This document shows positions 16,489-25,092 of a stretch of 64,000 nt of DNA, in pieces. The first letter of the stretch is position 1, and each line of letters starts with the position of its first letter. This DNA is from Pseudomonas sp. IB20 (GTDB taxonomy: Bacteria; Pseudomonadota; Gammaproteobacteria; Pseudomonadales; Pseudomonadaceae). Location of the stretch: assembly GCF_009707325.1 (NCBI RefSeq), contig NZ_CP046103.1, positions 3,453,283-3,517,282 of the forward strand, given 5' to 3'. Under the pieces are notes generated by a model, which ran no database searches, was not told the DNA's origin, and saw nothing but the letters and a program-made list of their open reading frames with translations. A program made the position numbers and the translations under genes.

Positions 16489-17004
16489 CTACACCAGTTT
16501 CTGCAACTGCGCCGTCGTATCCACCGCGCCCATGGTCTGAGCCGCCGCCAGTGCAGTCGCGCCCTGGGCATCGGTGGCCTTGGGGTTGGCGCCTTGGCCG
16601 AGCAGGTAGTCGACCATGTCGACACGGTTGAACATCGCCGCCATCATCAACGCCGTACGGCCGTCCGAGGAGGCCGCGTCTACCGGCGCGCCGCCGTCGA
16701 TCAGCGCCTTAACCACCGGCAGGTTGCCTTTGAACGCCGCACCAGCCATTGGCAGTTGGTTCTTGTCGTTGGCGATTTGCGGGTCAGCCTTGAATTCCAG
16801 CAGTACTTTTACCGCGTCAGCGTGGCCGTGATAGGCCGCGAGCATCAGCAAGGTGTCGCCATTGTGGTTGCGCAGGTTGGGTGGCAAGCCTTTGGCCAGC
16901 AGTGCGGCGAGCATGGCGGCATCGCCTTTGCGGGCCACGTCGAAGACTTGCTCGGCAAATTCAGCGGCTTCGTCTTCGGTCATTTGTTTAGGCTGGTCTG
17001 ACAT
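16489..17004 (-). CDS. Ankyrin repeat protein
   Basis: A 171-residue soluble protein made almost wholly of ankyrin repeats: GDTLLMLAAYHGHADAVKVL, the next unit ending VVKALIDGGAPVD, then GRTALMMAAMFNRVDMVDYL, giving about four to five repeats from residue 20 on. Ankyrin arrays mediate protein-protein contacts; in pseudomonads some sit beside catalases or toxins, but here no such partner is adjacent. I start at 17004 (MSDQPKQM) because AAGGAGCCCCAC precedes it; a longer frame to 17118 lacks such a site. Confidence 0.9.
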   Translation of the reverse strand: MSDQPKQMTEDEAAEFAEQVFDVARKGDAAMLAALLAKGLPPNLRNHNGDTLLMLAAYHGHADAVKVLLEFKADPQIANDKNQLPMAGAAFKGNLPVVKALIDGGAPVDAASSDGRTALMMAAMFNRVDMVDYLLGQGANPKATDAQGATALAAAQTMGAVDTTAQLQKLV

Positions 17005-17089
17005 GTGGGGCTCCTTAACTGAGTGCTGCTTCTGGAATAAAGAATAGGCGCCCAGTGTCGCGATGGAGTTCCCCACTGTCATGGCTTTT

Positions 17090-18925
17090 TTACCAAAAGC
17101 CGCCATAGGCACAATCAATAGCGTGCTGCGCCAACAATTGGCCGGTCACCGGTACATAGCAGTCCGACCCCGGTAGCCACGCATACACCGGGTCATTACC
17201 CGCTTTGTCCGGGTCGAAGGCCTCCTCCTTGAGCCGCACTTTCTGGTACTTGAAGGTGCCGGTGGTTTCCATCTTCACCTTGATCCGCAGGAACAACGGC
17301 ACCGCGTAAGGCGGAAGTTGGCCGTGAGCGAACTGCAGCAATTCACGCATATCCAGGGAGGCCAGGGACTCACTTGGGGTGATGGCGACCATGCCGGCGC
17401 GGCCATTGGTGTTTTCGATCTCGACACCGTAGGCCACCACTTCGGCGATCTGCGGGTGTTGCAACAGCACATTCTCCACTTCGGTGGTGGAGACGTTTTC
17501 GCCCTTCCAACGGTAGGTGTCGCCAAGGCGGTCGACAAATTGCGCATGGCCGAAGCCGATACTGCGCAACAAGTCGCCGGTATTGAAGTAGCGGTCGCCC
17601 TTCTCGAACACGTCGCTGAGGACCACCTTGCGGTTCTTTTCCGGGTCGGTGTAGCCGTCAAACGGCGATTTTTCATCGATCCTGGCCAGCAGCAACCCCT
17701 GCCCGCCCGTTTGCACCTTGCGCATGAAACCGTCGCTGCCACGGACCGGCTCACCCGCTTCGTGGGAGTAGTCCACCAGTGCCCAGTGCTGCAGGCAGAA
17801 GCCGATGGTGTTGTCGAAATTCAACACATTGGTGAAACCGATATTGCCGTCGCTGGCGGCATACAGTTCGCAGATGTGTTCAACGCCATAGCGTTGCTTG
17901 AACTGGGCCCAGACGCCGGGGCGCAGGCCGTTACCGACCATCTTGGTCACGCGGTTATCGAGATCCTGCGCGCTGGCGGGCTGGTCGAGCAGGTAGCGGC
18001 ACAACTCACCGACATAACCCAGGGTGGTTGCGTTGAATCTGCGCGCATCGTCCCAGAACTGGCTGGCGCTGAATTTACGCCGGATGGCGAACCCCGACGC
18101 CCCGACAATCGCCGAACCCCAGCACACGCACAGGCCAGTGGCGTGGTACAGCGGCAAGGTGCAATACAGGATGTCTTCGGGGCCCATGTCCAGGGCGATG
18201 CTGCCGAAGCTCACGGCGGTTTTAGTCCAGCGCCCGTGCTTCATGATGCCGGCCTTGGGCAAGCCCGTGGTGCCGGAGGTGTAGATATAGAAGCACGGGT
18301 CGTTGAAGAAGATTTGCCCGGTGCTGGCGGGGTTGTCCACCGGGCATTCGGCAACGGCGGCCATCAGGTCGATATAGCCATCGGGCACTGTGCTTGACTG
18401 CTGGTCGGCGACAAACCAGGTTCTTTGCGCAGTGATCGCCACTTGATCGCGCACCGCAGCGTAGGCAGCCACCAACTCCGCACCCACCACAATCGCCACC
18501 GGGCTGACCAGGTTCAGGCTGTGCACCAGCGCCGCCTGGGTTTGCGAGGTATTGAGCATGGCGCAGATGCCGCCCAGCTTGGCCACGGCCAATACGTTGA
18601 GCAGCAATTCGGGACGGTTTTCGATAAACAGCGCGACCACATCACCCTTGCCGATGCCCTGCGCGTGCAGGTGATGGGCAATACGGTTGGCACACTGGTT
18701 GGCTTCGCGGTAACTGAGCACCCTGTCGGCGTACAACAACGCCGCGCCGTCAGGGTTGCGCAGGGTGGCCTGTTCGAAGTGCCAACCCAGGCCGCAGGGT
18801 TGCTGGGGGTCGGTGACATTCGCGGCGCGCATGCCGCGTACCACGCGTGGCAGGGCTCGAACAATCGCGGGCACCTTACGCAGCATCTTGCCCCAGGTGA
18901 TCATGTCGTCTTGCGGATGGGTCAT
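17090..18925 (-). CDS. Long/very-long-chain acyl-CoA synthetase (FATP-type)
   Basis: A 611-residue ANL-superfamily enzyme that would activate fatty acids to acyl-CoA via acyl-AMP. The AMP-binding signature YIYTSGTTGLPKAG lies near residue 212, followed by YHATG, and the C-terminal hinge motif is DRLGDTYRWKGENVSTTEVE (about 465-485). The overall layout (short N-terminus, GFAIRRKFSASQFWDD) resembles the FATP/FadD6-like branch rather than canonical FadD. A GGACGTTCCGCC region precedes the ATG. Single gene, far from other beta-oxidation genes in the window. Confidence 0.92.
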   Translation of the reverse strand: MTHPQDDMITWGKMLRKVPAIVRALPRVVRGMRAANVTDPQQPCGLGWHFEQATLRNPDGAALLYADRVLSYREANQCANRIAHHLHAQGIGKGDVVALFIENRPELLLNVLAVAKLGGICAMLNTSQTQAALVHSLNLVSPVAIVVGAELVAAYAAVRDQVAITAQRTWFVADQQSSTVPDGYIDLMAAVAECPVDNPASTGQIFFNDPCFYIYTSGTTGLPKAGIMKHGRWTKTAVSFGSIALDMGPEDILYCTLPLYHATGLCVCWGSAIVGASGFAIRRKFSASQFWDDARRFNATTLGYVGELCRYLLDQPASAQDLDNRVTKMVGNGLRPGVWAQFKQRYGVEHICELYAASDGNIGFTNVLNFDNTIGFCLQHWALVDYSHEAGEPVRGSDGFMRKVQTGGQGLLLARIDEKSPFDGYTDPEKNRKVVLSDVFEKGDRYFNTGDLLRSIGFGHAQFVDRLGDTYRWKGENVSTTEVENVLLQHPQIAEVVAYGVEIENTNGRAGMVAITPSESLASLDMRELLQFAHGQLPPYAVPLFLRIKVKMETTGTFKYQKVRLKEEAFDPDKAGNDPVYAWLPGSDCYVPVTGQLLAQHAIDCAYGGFW

Positions 18926-19321
18926 GGCGGAACGTCCTTTTTCTTATTCTTCGTATGAGCCAGGAACACCGGCAATCCTGTCGCCAGGAGGCCGAGCGCC
19001 TTGCAGGAAAATACGCCTGCCGTTCTTTGGCTGTACACGCAGGATTTGAAAAGTTTTGTATCCCAACGCAGCGCCGCCACAAAAATGGAATTGTGCGGCC
19101 TCTGGGCAGTCATTATCAGTAAGGGCGACCTGAAACGGTCAACCTCGATAGCGCAAAATGCAGGATGCACGATGGCCATTCATGCAATTTGCACGAAACT
19201 GAAAATAAGGATATTTTTTAAGTAATTGTTTTATAACGCTTTTTTACAAATACGAATACTGGCACAATCACTGCACCTATCACTCCACGCTTGCCAACTT
19301 GAGCCAACGGAGCTGATAGAC
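18926..19321. other. Non-coding divergent region before the DUF3509 gene
   Basis: 396 bp without a supported gene. The right half becomes AT-rich (19200-19260) and ends in the sigma-54 promoter described separately. A minus-strand frame over 18922-19179 has no ribosome-binding site or recognisable motif and was not accepted. Confidence 0.65.
19260..19275 (+). promoter_or_regulatory. Sigma-54 (-24/-12) promoter upstream of the DUF3509 gene
   Basis: TGGCACAATCACTGCA matches the RpoN consensus TGGCACG-N4-TTGCW except at two positions, with the invariant GG and GC ten bases apart. The predicted start of transcription near 19287 lies about 35 nt before the gene's ATG at 19322. Upstream AT-rich DNA would suit an activator-dependent promoter, but I could not identify an enhancer site. 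Confidence 0.78.
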
Positions 19322-19600
19322 ATGAGCCTGATCCAAGATAAATTCGCTTCTGTATTCTCCCAATACGACGTCACCACTCAGCCACGCCCAGACGGCGGCA
19401 TCCTGTTGACCCTGCGCAACAGCGAAGGCAAACAGGTCAAGCGCTCGATTTCGTATCAACAGCTGCACACCGCCGACCAACTGACGTGGGTGATCAGCGC
19501 CATCCGCCGCGACCTGGCCGAACAAGCCAGCGACCTGCCGCAAATTTCGATGCTGCAAAGCCAGAACCGCTTTGCGTTGCCGACTTACCATTCGGCCTAA
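19322..19600 (+). CDS. DUF3509 domain-containing protein
   Basis: A 92-residue soluble protein (MSLIQDKFASVFSQYDVTTQ to FALPTYHSA) with the DUF3509 pattern: a beta-rich N-terminal half (PDGGILLTL, VKRSISYQQL) followed by a helix (LTWVISAIRRDLAEQ). The family is common in Pseudomonas and its function is unknown. The start ATG lies behind CGGAGCTGATAG. It is monocistronic: its own sigma-54-type promoter lies upstream and a strong terminator follows, so its expression is probably tied to nitrogen, motility or another RpoN circuit. Confidence 0.88.
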   Translation: MSLIQDKFASVFSQYDVTTQPRPDGGILLTLRNSEGKQVKRSISYQQLHTADQLTWVISAIRRDLAEQASDLPQISMLQSQNRFALPTYHSA

Positions 19601-19613
19601 GCAACTGCTGTGC

Positions 19614-19655
19614 AAAAAGGGCCGCGACGCCATTAAGCGTCGCGGCCCTTTTTTT
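19614..19655 (+). terminator. Strong intrinsic terminator after the DUF3509 gene
   Basis: A perfect 13-bp stem, agggccgcgacgc (19618-19630) and gcgtcgcggccct (19637-19649), with a 6-nt loop and a T-run to 19655. An A-run on the left lets it also act for the minus-strand LuxR-type gene that ends at 19680. Confidence 0.95.
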
Positions 19656-19679
19656 ATGGCGTGTCAGCACCTATGGCGG

Positions 19680-19949
19680 TCAGCACAGCCCCTGGCGGGT
19701 AGCCTCATTCATCGCCTGTACGCGATTGGTGACTTCCAACTTGCCGTAGATGTTACGCAGATGGAATTTGACCGTGGCTTCGGAGGTGGCGCGAATCTGG
19801 CTGATTTCCCAGACGGTCTTGCCCTCCGAGGCCCAGCGCAGGATTTCCAGCTCAGTCGGCGTGAGAGGCTTGCCGCCTAAGCTCAGCCGCCTTCTAACCA
19901 CCACGGGCACGGTAACCAGCGTACGACACGACTCCTCTGGGCCACTCAT
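19680..19949 (-). CDS. Orphan LuxR-type helix-turn-helix regulator, 89 aa
   Basis: The 89-residue protein consists of little more than a GerE/LuxR DNA-binding domain: LTPTELEILRWASEGKTVWEISQIRATSEATVKFHLRNIYGKLEV (split here by family logic into scaffold, recognition helix VKFHLRNI and the dimer helix). There is no autoinducer or receiver domain. Such stand-alone HTH proteins are common orphan regulators in pseudomonads; target genes are unknown. The ATG at 19949 is preceded by AAGGAGAGAG; upstream in-frame ATGs (20018, 19985) lack one. Confidence 0.9.
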   Translation of the reverse strand: MSGPEESCRTLVTVPVVVRRRLSLGGKPLTPTELEILRWASEGKTVWEISQIRATSEATVKFHLRNIYGKLEVTNRVQAMNEATRQGLC

Positions 19950-20161
19950 TGATCTCTCTCCTTGTATTAGCGGATGCCCTGCCATCATTCGGATTGCTCC
20001 TATTGACAGGTGGCGCAAACATCAAAAACGAAAGAGAGAGTTACATAACGAATGGGATGAAAGCACAAGGCGCAGCATAAACAGCTACGCCCTACAGGAA
20101 ATTAGGCTTATTCCTACAACAACTTCCAACCCGCCTGAGTTGAACAGTTAAATACTTGTGC

Positions 20162-20692
20162 TTAGTCGTCCAGGCCTGGAAAACCACCGGTAATATCAGC
20201 GCCGGTAAACTCAGGTACCCGGCCTTGGGCGGTGTTGAACAAACGCAGGGTTACAAAGTGTGGATTCTCACCCATGTCGAACCAATGCGGCATACCGGCC
20301 GGAATCACCAGCAGGTCATTTTTCTCACAGCGCACCGCGTATACGTAGTCGCCCACGTGCACGCTGAACAGGCCTTGGCCCGCGATGAAGAAACGCACTT
20401 CGTCTTCGCTGTAGCGGCGCTCATCGAGGAACTGCGCACGCAGCTCTGCTTTCTGCGGATGCTCGCCGCTCACGCTGAGCACCTCCACAGCCGCGTAGCC
20501 AAGGCTATCGATCTGCGGTTGGTATGCAGCGATCATTTCAGCATTGCTGGCGCCCTTCTCGATAGGGCTAGGTTGCCAGCGCTCAAAGCGTACGCCGTGT
20601 TCGGCCAGGGTCTTGGCGATATCGTCGAAGTGGGTCAGGACCTTGTTCGGGGTATCGGGTGTAGCAACGTGGTAAACAGCGACATAACTCAT
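20162..20692 (-). CDS. Acireductone dioxygenase (ARD)-family cupin lacking two metal ligands
   Basis: A 176-residue ARD-family cupin of normal length. The family signature EDEVRFFIAGQG is intact and the C-terminal cupin ligand His is present (PAGMPHWFDMG). The expected H-x-H in E-H-T-H-x-E-D-E-V-R-F-F is replaced: the sequence reads FLDERRYSEDEVRFF, so two of the four metal ligands are Arg and Tyr. ARD normally closes the methionine salvage pathway; no mtnB or mtnC lies in the window. Its start overlaps the MFS stop by 4 bp (ATGA), so the two are co-translated. Activity as a dioxygenase is doubtful. Confidence 0.85.
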   Translation of the reverse strand: MSYVAVYHVATPDTPNKVLTHFDDIAKTLAEHGVRFERWQPSPIEKGASNAEMIAAYQPQIDSLGYAAVEVLSVSGEHPQKAELRAQFLDERRYSEDEVRFFIAGQGLFSVHVGDYVYAVRCEKNDLLVIPAGMPHWFDMGENPHFVTLRLFNTAQGRVPEFTGADITGGFPGLDD

Positions 20693-21849
20693 TGCTCGTC
20701 TCCTTTATTCGGCTCTTGCAATCGAAGGCCAATGATAATGGCGGCGGCCAGCGCCGCGACGCTGGCGATGCTGAAGGTCAGGGTCGGGCCCAGCAGGTTC
20801 CAGCTATAGCCGGCATACAGCGCGCCCACCGCGCCACCGGTGCCGGCCAACGCGGCATACAGCGCCTGGCCCTGGCCTTGCTGGCGATCATCGAAGCTGC
20901 GTTGAACAAAGGCAATCGCCGCCGCGTGGAAGCTGCCGAAGGTGGCCGCGTGCATCACTTGCGCCAGCAGCAGCACCCAGAAAAATTCGGCGAATGAGCC
21001 CAACAGCAACCAGCGTACGGCCGCCAGCAGGAAACTGGCCAGCAGCACCCGACGCACCGAAAAGCGTGTGAGGATGCGGCTCATGGCCAGGAACATCAGC
21101 ACCTCCGCCACCACCCCGATGGCCCAGAGCATGCCGATCACGCCACGGCTGTAGCCCAGGTGTTCCAGGTGCAGGGTGATGAAGGTGTAATACGGGCCGT
21201 GGCTCATTTGCATCAGCGCCACGCAGGCATAAAACGCCAGAACGCCGGGGCTGCGCAATTGCTTGAGAAAACCGGCACCGGCCAGGCGATTGCCGTGGGT
21301 AACAGGCTGCGCGTTGGGCACCCACAGGCTGGCGCCGATGATACCGGCCATGATCACCACGACCACCACCGGATAAATGTCCAGGCTCAGCCAATCGAAC
21401 AGGCGCCCCATGATCACCACAGTGAGGATGAACCCGATGGAGCCCCACAGGCGGATCTGGCTGTAGCGTGAGGTTTGCTTTTGCAGGTGAGCCAGGGTGA
21501 TCACTTCAAACTGCGGCAACACGGCGTGCCAGAAGAATGCGTGCAGCGCCATCACCAGGGCCAGCCAGGCGTAGGTCTTGCTCACGAAGATCAGTGAGAA
21601 GCTGGCCAGGGTGCACACCGCGCCAAAGCGCACGATGGCCAGCCGCCGACCGGTATAGTCGCCGAGCCAGCCCCACAGGTTTGGCGCCACGCAGCGCATC
21701 AGCATGGGGATGGCCACCAGCTCGCCAATGCGCGCGCTGGAGAACCCCAAATGATCGAAATACAGCGCCAGGAACGGCGCCGTCGCCCCGAGCAGGGCGA
21801 AGTAGAAGAGGTAGAAGCTGGAGAGGCGCCAGCGGGAGGCTGTCGCCAC
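20689..21849 (-). CDS. MFS transporter, HcaT/MFS_1_like type
   Basis: A 386-residue inner-membrane carrier with about 12 hydrophobic helices. It begins MATASRWRLSSFYLFYFALL, carries the inter-helix loop WLGDYTGRR typical of MFS motif A, and WGSIGFILTVVIMGRLFDW. The MFS_1_like/HcaT (phenylpropionate permease-like) branch is suggested by the compact N-terminus and overall layout. The stop overlaps the ARD-like gene by 4 bp. As I recall, P. aeruginosa has an MFS gene between aroC and the mtn genes, so an ancient link to methionine salvage is plausible. Substrate unproven. Confidence 0.88.
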   Translation of the reverse strand: MATASRWRLSSFYLFYFALLGATAPFLALYFDHLGFSSARIGELVAIPMLMRCVAPNLWGWLGDYTGRRLAIVRFGAVCTLASFSLIFVSKTYAWLALVMALHAFFWHAVLPQFEVITLAHLQKQTSRYSQIRLWGSIGFILTVVIMGRLFDWLSLDIYPVVVVVIMAGIIGASLWVPNAQPVTHGNRLAGAGFLKQLRSPGVLAFYACVALMQMSHGPYYTFITLHLEHLGYSRGVIGMLWAIGVVAEVLMFLAMSRILTRFSVRRVLLASFLLAAVRWLLLGSFAEFFWVLLLAQVMHAATFGSFHAAAIAFVQRSFDDRQQGQGQALYAALAGTGGAVGALYAGYSWNLLGPTLTFSIASVAALAAAIIIGLRLQEPNKGDEQ

Positions 21850-21855
21850 AGGCTG

Positions 21856-22947
21856 TCACAGCTGGCCCAGTACCGGGGTACTCACGCGCACATCAGCATT
21901 TTGCCCACGGTTGCGCAGCAGATGATCCATCAACACGATGGCCATCATCGCCTCGGCAATCGGCGTGGCACGGATGCCGACGCATGGGTCGTGGCGGCCC
22001 TTGGTGATCACGTCCATTGCGTTGCCGTGCACATCGATCGAACGGCCCGGGGTGGTGATGCTCGACGTGGCCTTGAGGGCCAGGTGCGCAACGATCGGTT
22101 GGCCGGAGGAAATACCCCCGAGGATGCCGCCCGCGTTGTTGCTGAGGAAACCTTCCGGCGTCAGCTCATCACGGTGCTCGGTGCCGCGCTGCGACACACA
22201 GGCGAAACCGGCGCCGATTTCCACGCCCTTCACCGCGTTGATGCTCATCAGCGCGTGGGCCAGCTCGGCGTCGAGGCGGTCGAAGATCGGCTCGCCCAGG
22301 CCTGGCTTCACGCCTTCAGCCACGACGGTGATCTTCGCGCCCACAGAGTCCTGATCGCGGCGCAACTGGTCCATATAGGCTTCCAGTTCCGGCACTTTGT
22401 CCGGATCAGGGCTGAAGAAAGCGTTGTCATCCACGCTGTCCCAGGTCTTGAACGGGATCTCAATCGGGCCCAGTTGGCTCATGTAGCCACGGACCACGAT
22501 GCCCTGGGTGGCCAGGTATTTCTTGGCGATTGCACCGGCGGCCACACGCATGGCGGTTTCGCGGGCCGAGCTGCGGCCACCGCCACGGTAGTCGCGTTCG
22601 CCGTATTTGTGGTGGTAGGTGTAGTCGGCGTGAGCCGGGCGGAACAGGTCCTTGATCGCCGAGTAGTCCTTGGACTTCTGGTCGGTGTTGCGAATCAACA
22701 GGCCGATGGCGCAACCGGTGGTGCGACCTTCGAACACGCCGGAGAGGATCTCGACTTCGTCGGGCTCCTGGCGCTGGGTCGTGTGGCGGCTGGTGCCGGG
22801 CTTGCGGCGGTCGAGGTCACGCTGCAGGTCGTCCAGGGACAACTCGAGCCCTGGCGGGCAGCCGTCGACAATGGCGACCAACGCCGGGCCATGGCTTTCG
22901 CCCGCGGTGGTGACAGTGAACAGCTTGCCGAAGGTATTGCCGGACAT
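21856..22947 (-). CDS. aroC: Chorismate synthase
   Basis: A 363-residue enzyme converting 5-enolpyruvylshikimate-3-phosphate to chorismate using reduced FMN; it supplies aromatic amino acids, folate and siderophores. All three family signatures are visible: [20 protein letters not shown] near the N-terminus, [21 protein letters not shown] (about 117-137) and [17 protein letters not shown] (about 315-331). The start at 22947 ([20 protein letters not shown]) is the conserved one. It lies divergent from the hydrolase gene. The MFS-ARD pair follows after 6 bp and could share its transcript. Confidence 0.98.
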   Translation of the reverse strand: MSGNTFGKLFTVTTAGESHGPALVAIVDGCPPGLELSLDDLQRDLDRRKPGTSRHTTQRQEPDEVEILSGVFEGRTTGCAIGLLIRNTDQKSKDYSAIKDLFRPAHADYTYHHKYGERDYRGGGRSSARETAMRVAAGAIAKKYLATQGIVVRGYMSQLGPIEIPFKTWDSVDDNAFFSPDPDKVPELEAYMDQLRRDQDSVGAKITVVAEGVKPGLGEPIFDRLDAELAHALMSINAVKGVEIGAGFACVSQRGTEHRDELTPEGFLSNNAGGILGGISSGQPIVAHLALKATSSITTPGRSIDVHGNAMDVITKGRHDPCVGIRATPIAEAMMAIVLMDHLLRNRGQNADVRVSTPVLGQL

Positions 22948-23093
22948 GCAGGGCGCTCCGTGAAATCAGTTGAATCAAGTCAACCGTAATAACTTAAGGC
23001 AGCCAGTATACGCAGGCTAACCGACTAGTTCATCCTCGAAACCTTACCGGTAGACGTTGGTCCAACCGGCACCTTCCTCATGATGGCGCGATG

Positions 23094-24051
23094 ATGCTGC
23101 GAGTTCTGCTTTTGACCCTCACCCTGTTTTCCAGCCTTGGCTTCGCCGCCTCCCCTGTCGTGCTGCAACGGCCCATCAGCCTGGACACCGGCAGCGGCGA
23201 GCTGTTTGGCTCACTTTTACTGCCCAAATCCGACAAACCGGTGCCGGTGGTGTTGATCATCGCCGGCTCCGGCCCCACCGACCGCAACGGCAACAGTGCC
23301 GACGGCGCGCGCAACGACAGCCTCAAGCGCCTGGCCTGGGTACTTGCCCGGCACAACATTGCCAGTGTGCGCTACGACAAGCGCGGCGTGGCCGCCGCCG
23401 GCGGCCACGCCCGACGAACGCAACCTCACGCTGGACGCCTACGTGGCCGACGCCGTGGCCTGGGGCAAGCTGCTCAAGGCCGACAACCGCATGGGCCCGC
23501 TGATTGTGCTGGGCCATAGTGAAGGCGCGCTGGTCGCCGCCCTCGCCGCACCGCAGCTGGAGCCGGCCGGGGTTATTTCCCTGTCCGGCAGCGCCCGGCC
23601 GGTGGACCAAGTGATCCGCCAGCAATTGGCCAATCACCTGCCCCCTGCCCTGTTGCTGCGCAGCAACGAGATCCTCGACCACCTCAAGGCCGGCCAGGTG
23701 GATGCCGATGTACCTGCCCCGCTGGAAGGTATTTTCCGACCCAGCGTGCAGCCGTACCTGATCAGCCTGTTTCGCGCCGATCCGTCAGCCGCTTTCGCCA
23801 AACTGCGCATGCCGGCGTTGATCATCCAGGGCACTAACGATATCCAGGTCGGCGTCGCGGATGCCCGGCAACTGAAAAACGCCAAGCCCGATGCACACTT
23901 GACGGTGATCGAAGGCATGAACCACGTGATGCGCATCGTGCCCAACAATGTGCAGCAGCAATTGGCCTCCTACAACGACCCGAAACTGCCCCTCGCCGCC
24001 GAACTGGGCGAGCGCATCGTGCGCTTTATCGACGGACTTCAAGCCCGTTAA
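23094..24051 (+). pseudogene. Secreted alpha/beta hydrolase broken by one frameshift
   Basis: The 5' part (23094 on) encodes a signal peptide (MLRVLLLTLTLFSSLGFA) and the start of an alpha/beta hydrolase: VVLIIAGSGPTDRNGN, then SVRYDKRGV. After codon GCC near 23390 the frame turns to nonsense. The frame that continues the protein (TPDERNLTLDAYVADAVAWG) is +1 and stays open to 24051, with nucleophile motif GHSEGA, IIQGTNDIQV and catalytic His in GMNHVMR. The switch lies in a GCC/GGC-rich run at about 23385-23410. It is either a real pseudogene or a sequencing indel; with one base corrected the protein would be about 318 residues. Confidence 0.9.
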
Positions 24052-24098
24052 GCGACTATTTACCTCCAGTCCTCAAGAAAGCGGCCGATAAGCCCAGG

Positions 24099-24122
24099 GT
24101 CGACAGTAAAAAGACTGTCGAC
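24099..24122. other. Perfect 9-bp hairpin gtcgacagt / actgtcgac
   Basis: Arms at 24099-24107 and 24114-24122 with loop aaaaag. It lies between the broken hydrolase and the next gene, about 29 nt before that gene's ATG. It could be a hairpin at the mRNA end of the hydrolase or an operator for the downstream gene; no T-run follows. Confidence 0.6.
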
Positions 24123-24150
24123 TCGCAGGGCTTGGACAGGATCGCACCGC

Positions 24151-24957
24151 ATGACAACCACAGAAGCTACACCAGAACCCATCGCCGACACCCCGGCCGA
24201 AAAACCCGAGGCCGTCGAGGCGGCGGCGCTGCCGTGGGCGGACGTGCAAGCCGAACATTTCAAGATGCTGCGCCTGGCGCCCCTGACCACGGACCGCGCC
24301 ACCGGCGTGCGGCAGTTGCGGTTTGTGCAGTTCGGCTATGCCGAGCGCCACGATAAACACCAGAGCCTGTTGCGCATGGTCATCCAGTTGCCGGGCCAAC
24401 GGGTACGGCGCGAGCAGAACCACTTGGATATCTGGGTCGATCACGATAAACACCGCGTGCACTTCGGCCCGGGCAACAGCCTGGAAATCGAACCGGCCAA
24501 CCGTGGCATCGGTCGCTTCCTCGTCGCCCAAGGCGCAGCGTGGGCGAAAAAGACGTGGTCACACTACCGCGTCGACGGCGTGGACCTGGCCAACAAAGAC
24601 GCCCTTAACGAAGCCACGCGCCTGCGCCGCGATCACTTCCTGCGCATCCAGGGTTTTGATGTGGCGTATGCCGATGTGCAGCATTTGAAAGGCAATGTAC
24701 AACCCGGCAAAGTCAGCGCAGTGCTGGACAGTTGGAACACCGAGAAGGTGCAGTTCGTGGAAATCCTCGAAGCCGCACAGATGCTGCAACAGGCTGAGCA
24801 GAACCTGGCCGAGCAGGAAGTGAAGCTGCGCAAGGAAGAGGAAAAGGTCACCAAGTTCAAGCGTGAGGACAGCGGGTTGCGCTTTACCATCACCTGTCTG
24901 GTGGCGTTTACGGTGTTTCAGGCGGGGCTGTTGATCTGGATTGCGACACACCGATAG
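24151..24957 (+). CDS. Tail-anchored hypothetical protein, 268 aa
   Basis: I do not recognise a named family. The N-terminal 30 residues are Pro/Ala/Glu-rich (TTTEATPEPIADTPAEKPEA). A central soluble domain (35-190) contains LRMVIQLPGQRVRREQNHLD and GNSLEIEPANRGIGRFL. A Glu/Lys/Gln-rich coiled coil occupies about 205-240, and a single hydrophobic helix (ITCLVAFTVFQAGLLIWI) ends the chain, leaving only ATHR after it. This is the layout of a C-tail-anchored inner-membrane protein facing the cytoplasm. Single gene. As I recall, P. aeruginosa carries a hypothetical gene at this spot between aroC and prmB. Confidence 0.85.
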   Translation: MTTTEATPEPIADTPAEKPEAVEAAALPWADVQAEHFKMLRLAPLTTDRATGVRQLRFVQFGYAERHDKHQSLLRMVIQLPGQRVRREQNHLDIWVDHDKHRVHFGPGNSLEIEPANRGIGRFLVAQGAAWAKKTWSHYRVDGVDLANKDALNEATRLRRDHFLRIQGFDVAYADVQHLKGNVQPGKVSAVLDSWNTEKVQFVEILEAAQMLQQAEQNLAEQEVKLRKEEEKVTKFKREDSGLRFTITCLVAFTVFQAGLLIWIATHR

Positions 24958-24979
24958 CGGGTGCAATGCGATCAAAAAT

Positions 24980-25063
24980 GTGGGAGCTGGCTTGCCTGCG
25001 ATGGCGGGCAACTGATAGACCGCGCAACTGATAGACCGCCATCGCAGGCAAGCCAGCTCCCAC
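24980..25063. repeat. REPIN element with a 16-bp tandem duplication in the loop
   Basis: Arms gtgggagctggcttgcctgc (from 24980) and its complement ending at 25063. The loop has gcaactgatagaccgc repeated head to tail at 25008-25023 and 25024-25039. It separates two convergent genes. Confidence 0.88.
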
Positions 25064-25092
25064 ACTGACCGCATGCTTACTTTGAGTTCTGG

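Noticed and set aside
18922..19179. An 85-codon minus frame upstream of the acyl-CoA synthetase
   Set aside because: No ribosome-binding site, no conserved features, overlaps the promoter of the adjacent gene.
21751..22989. A 412-codon plus frame opposite aroC
   Set aside because: Antisense to all three chorismate synthase signatures, so a shadow only.
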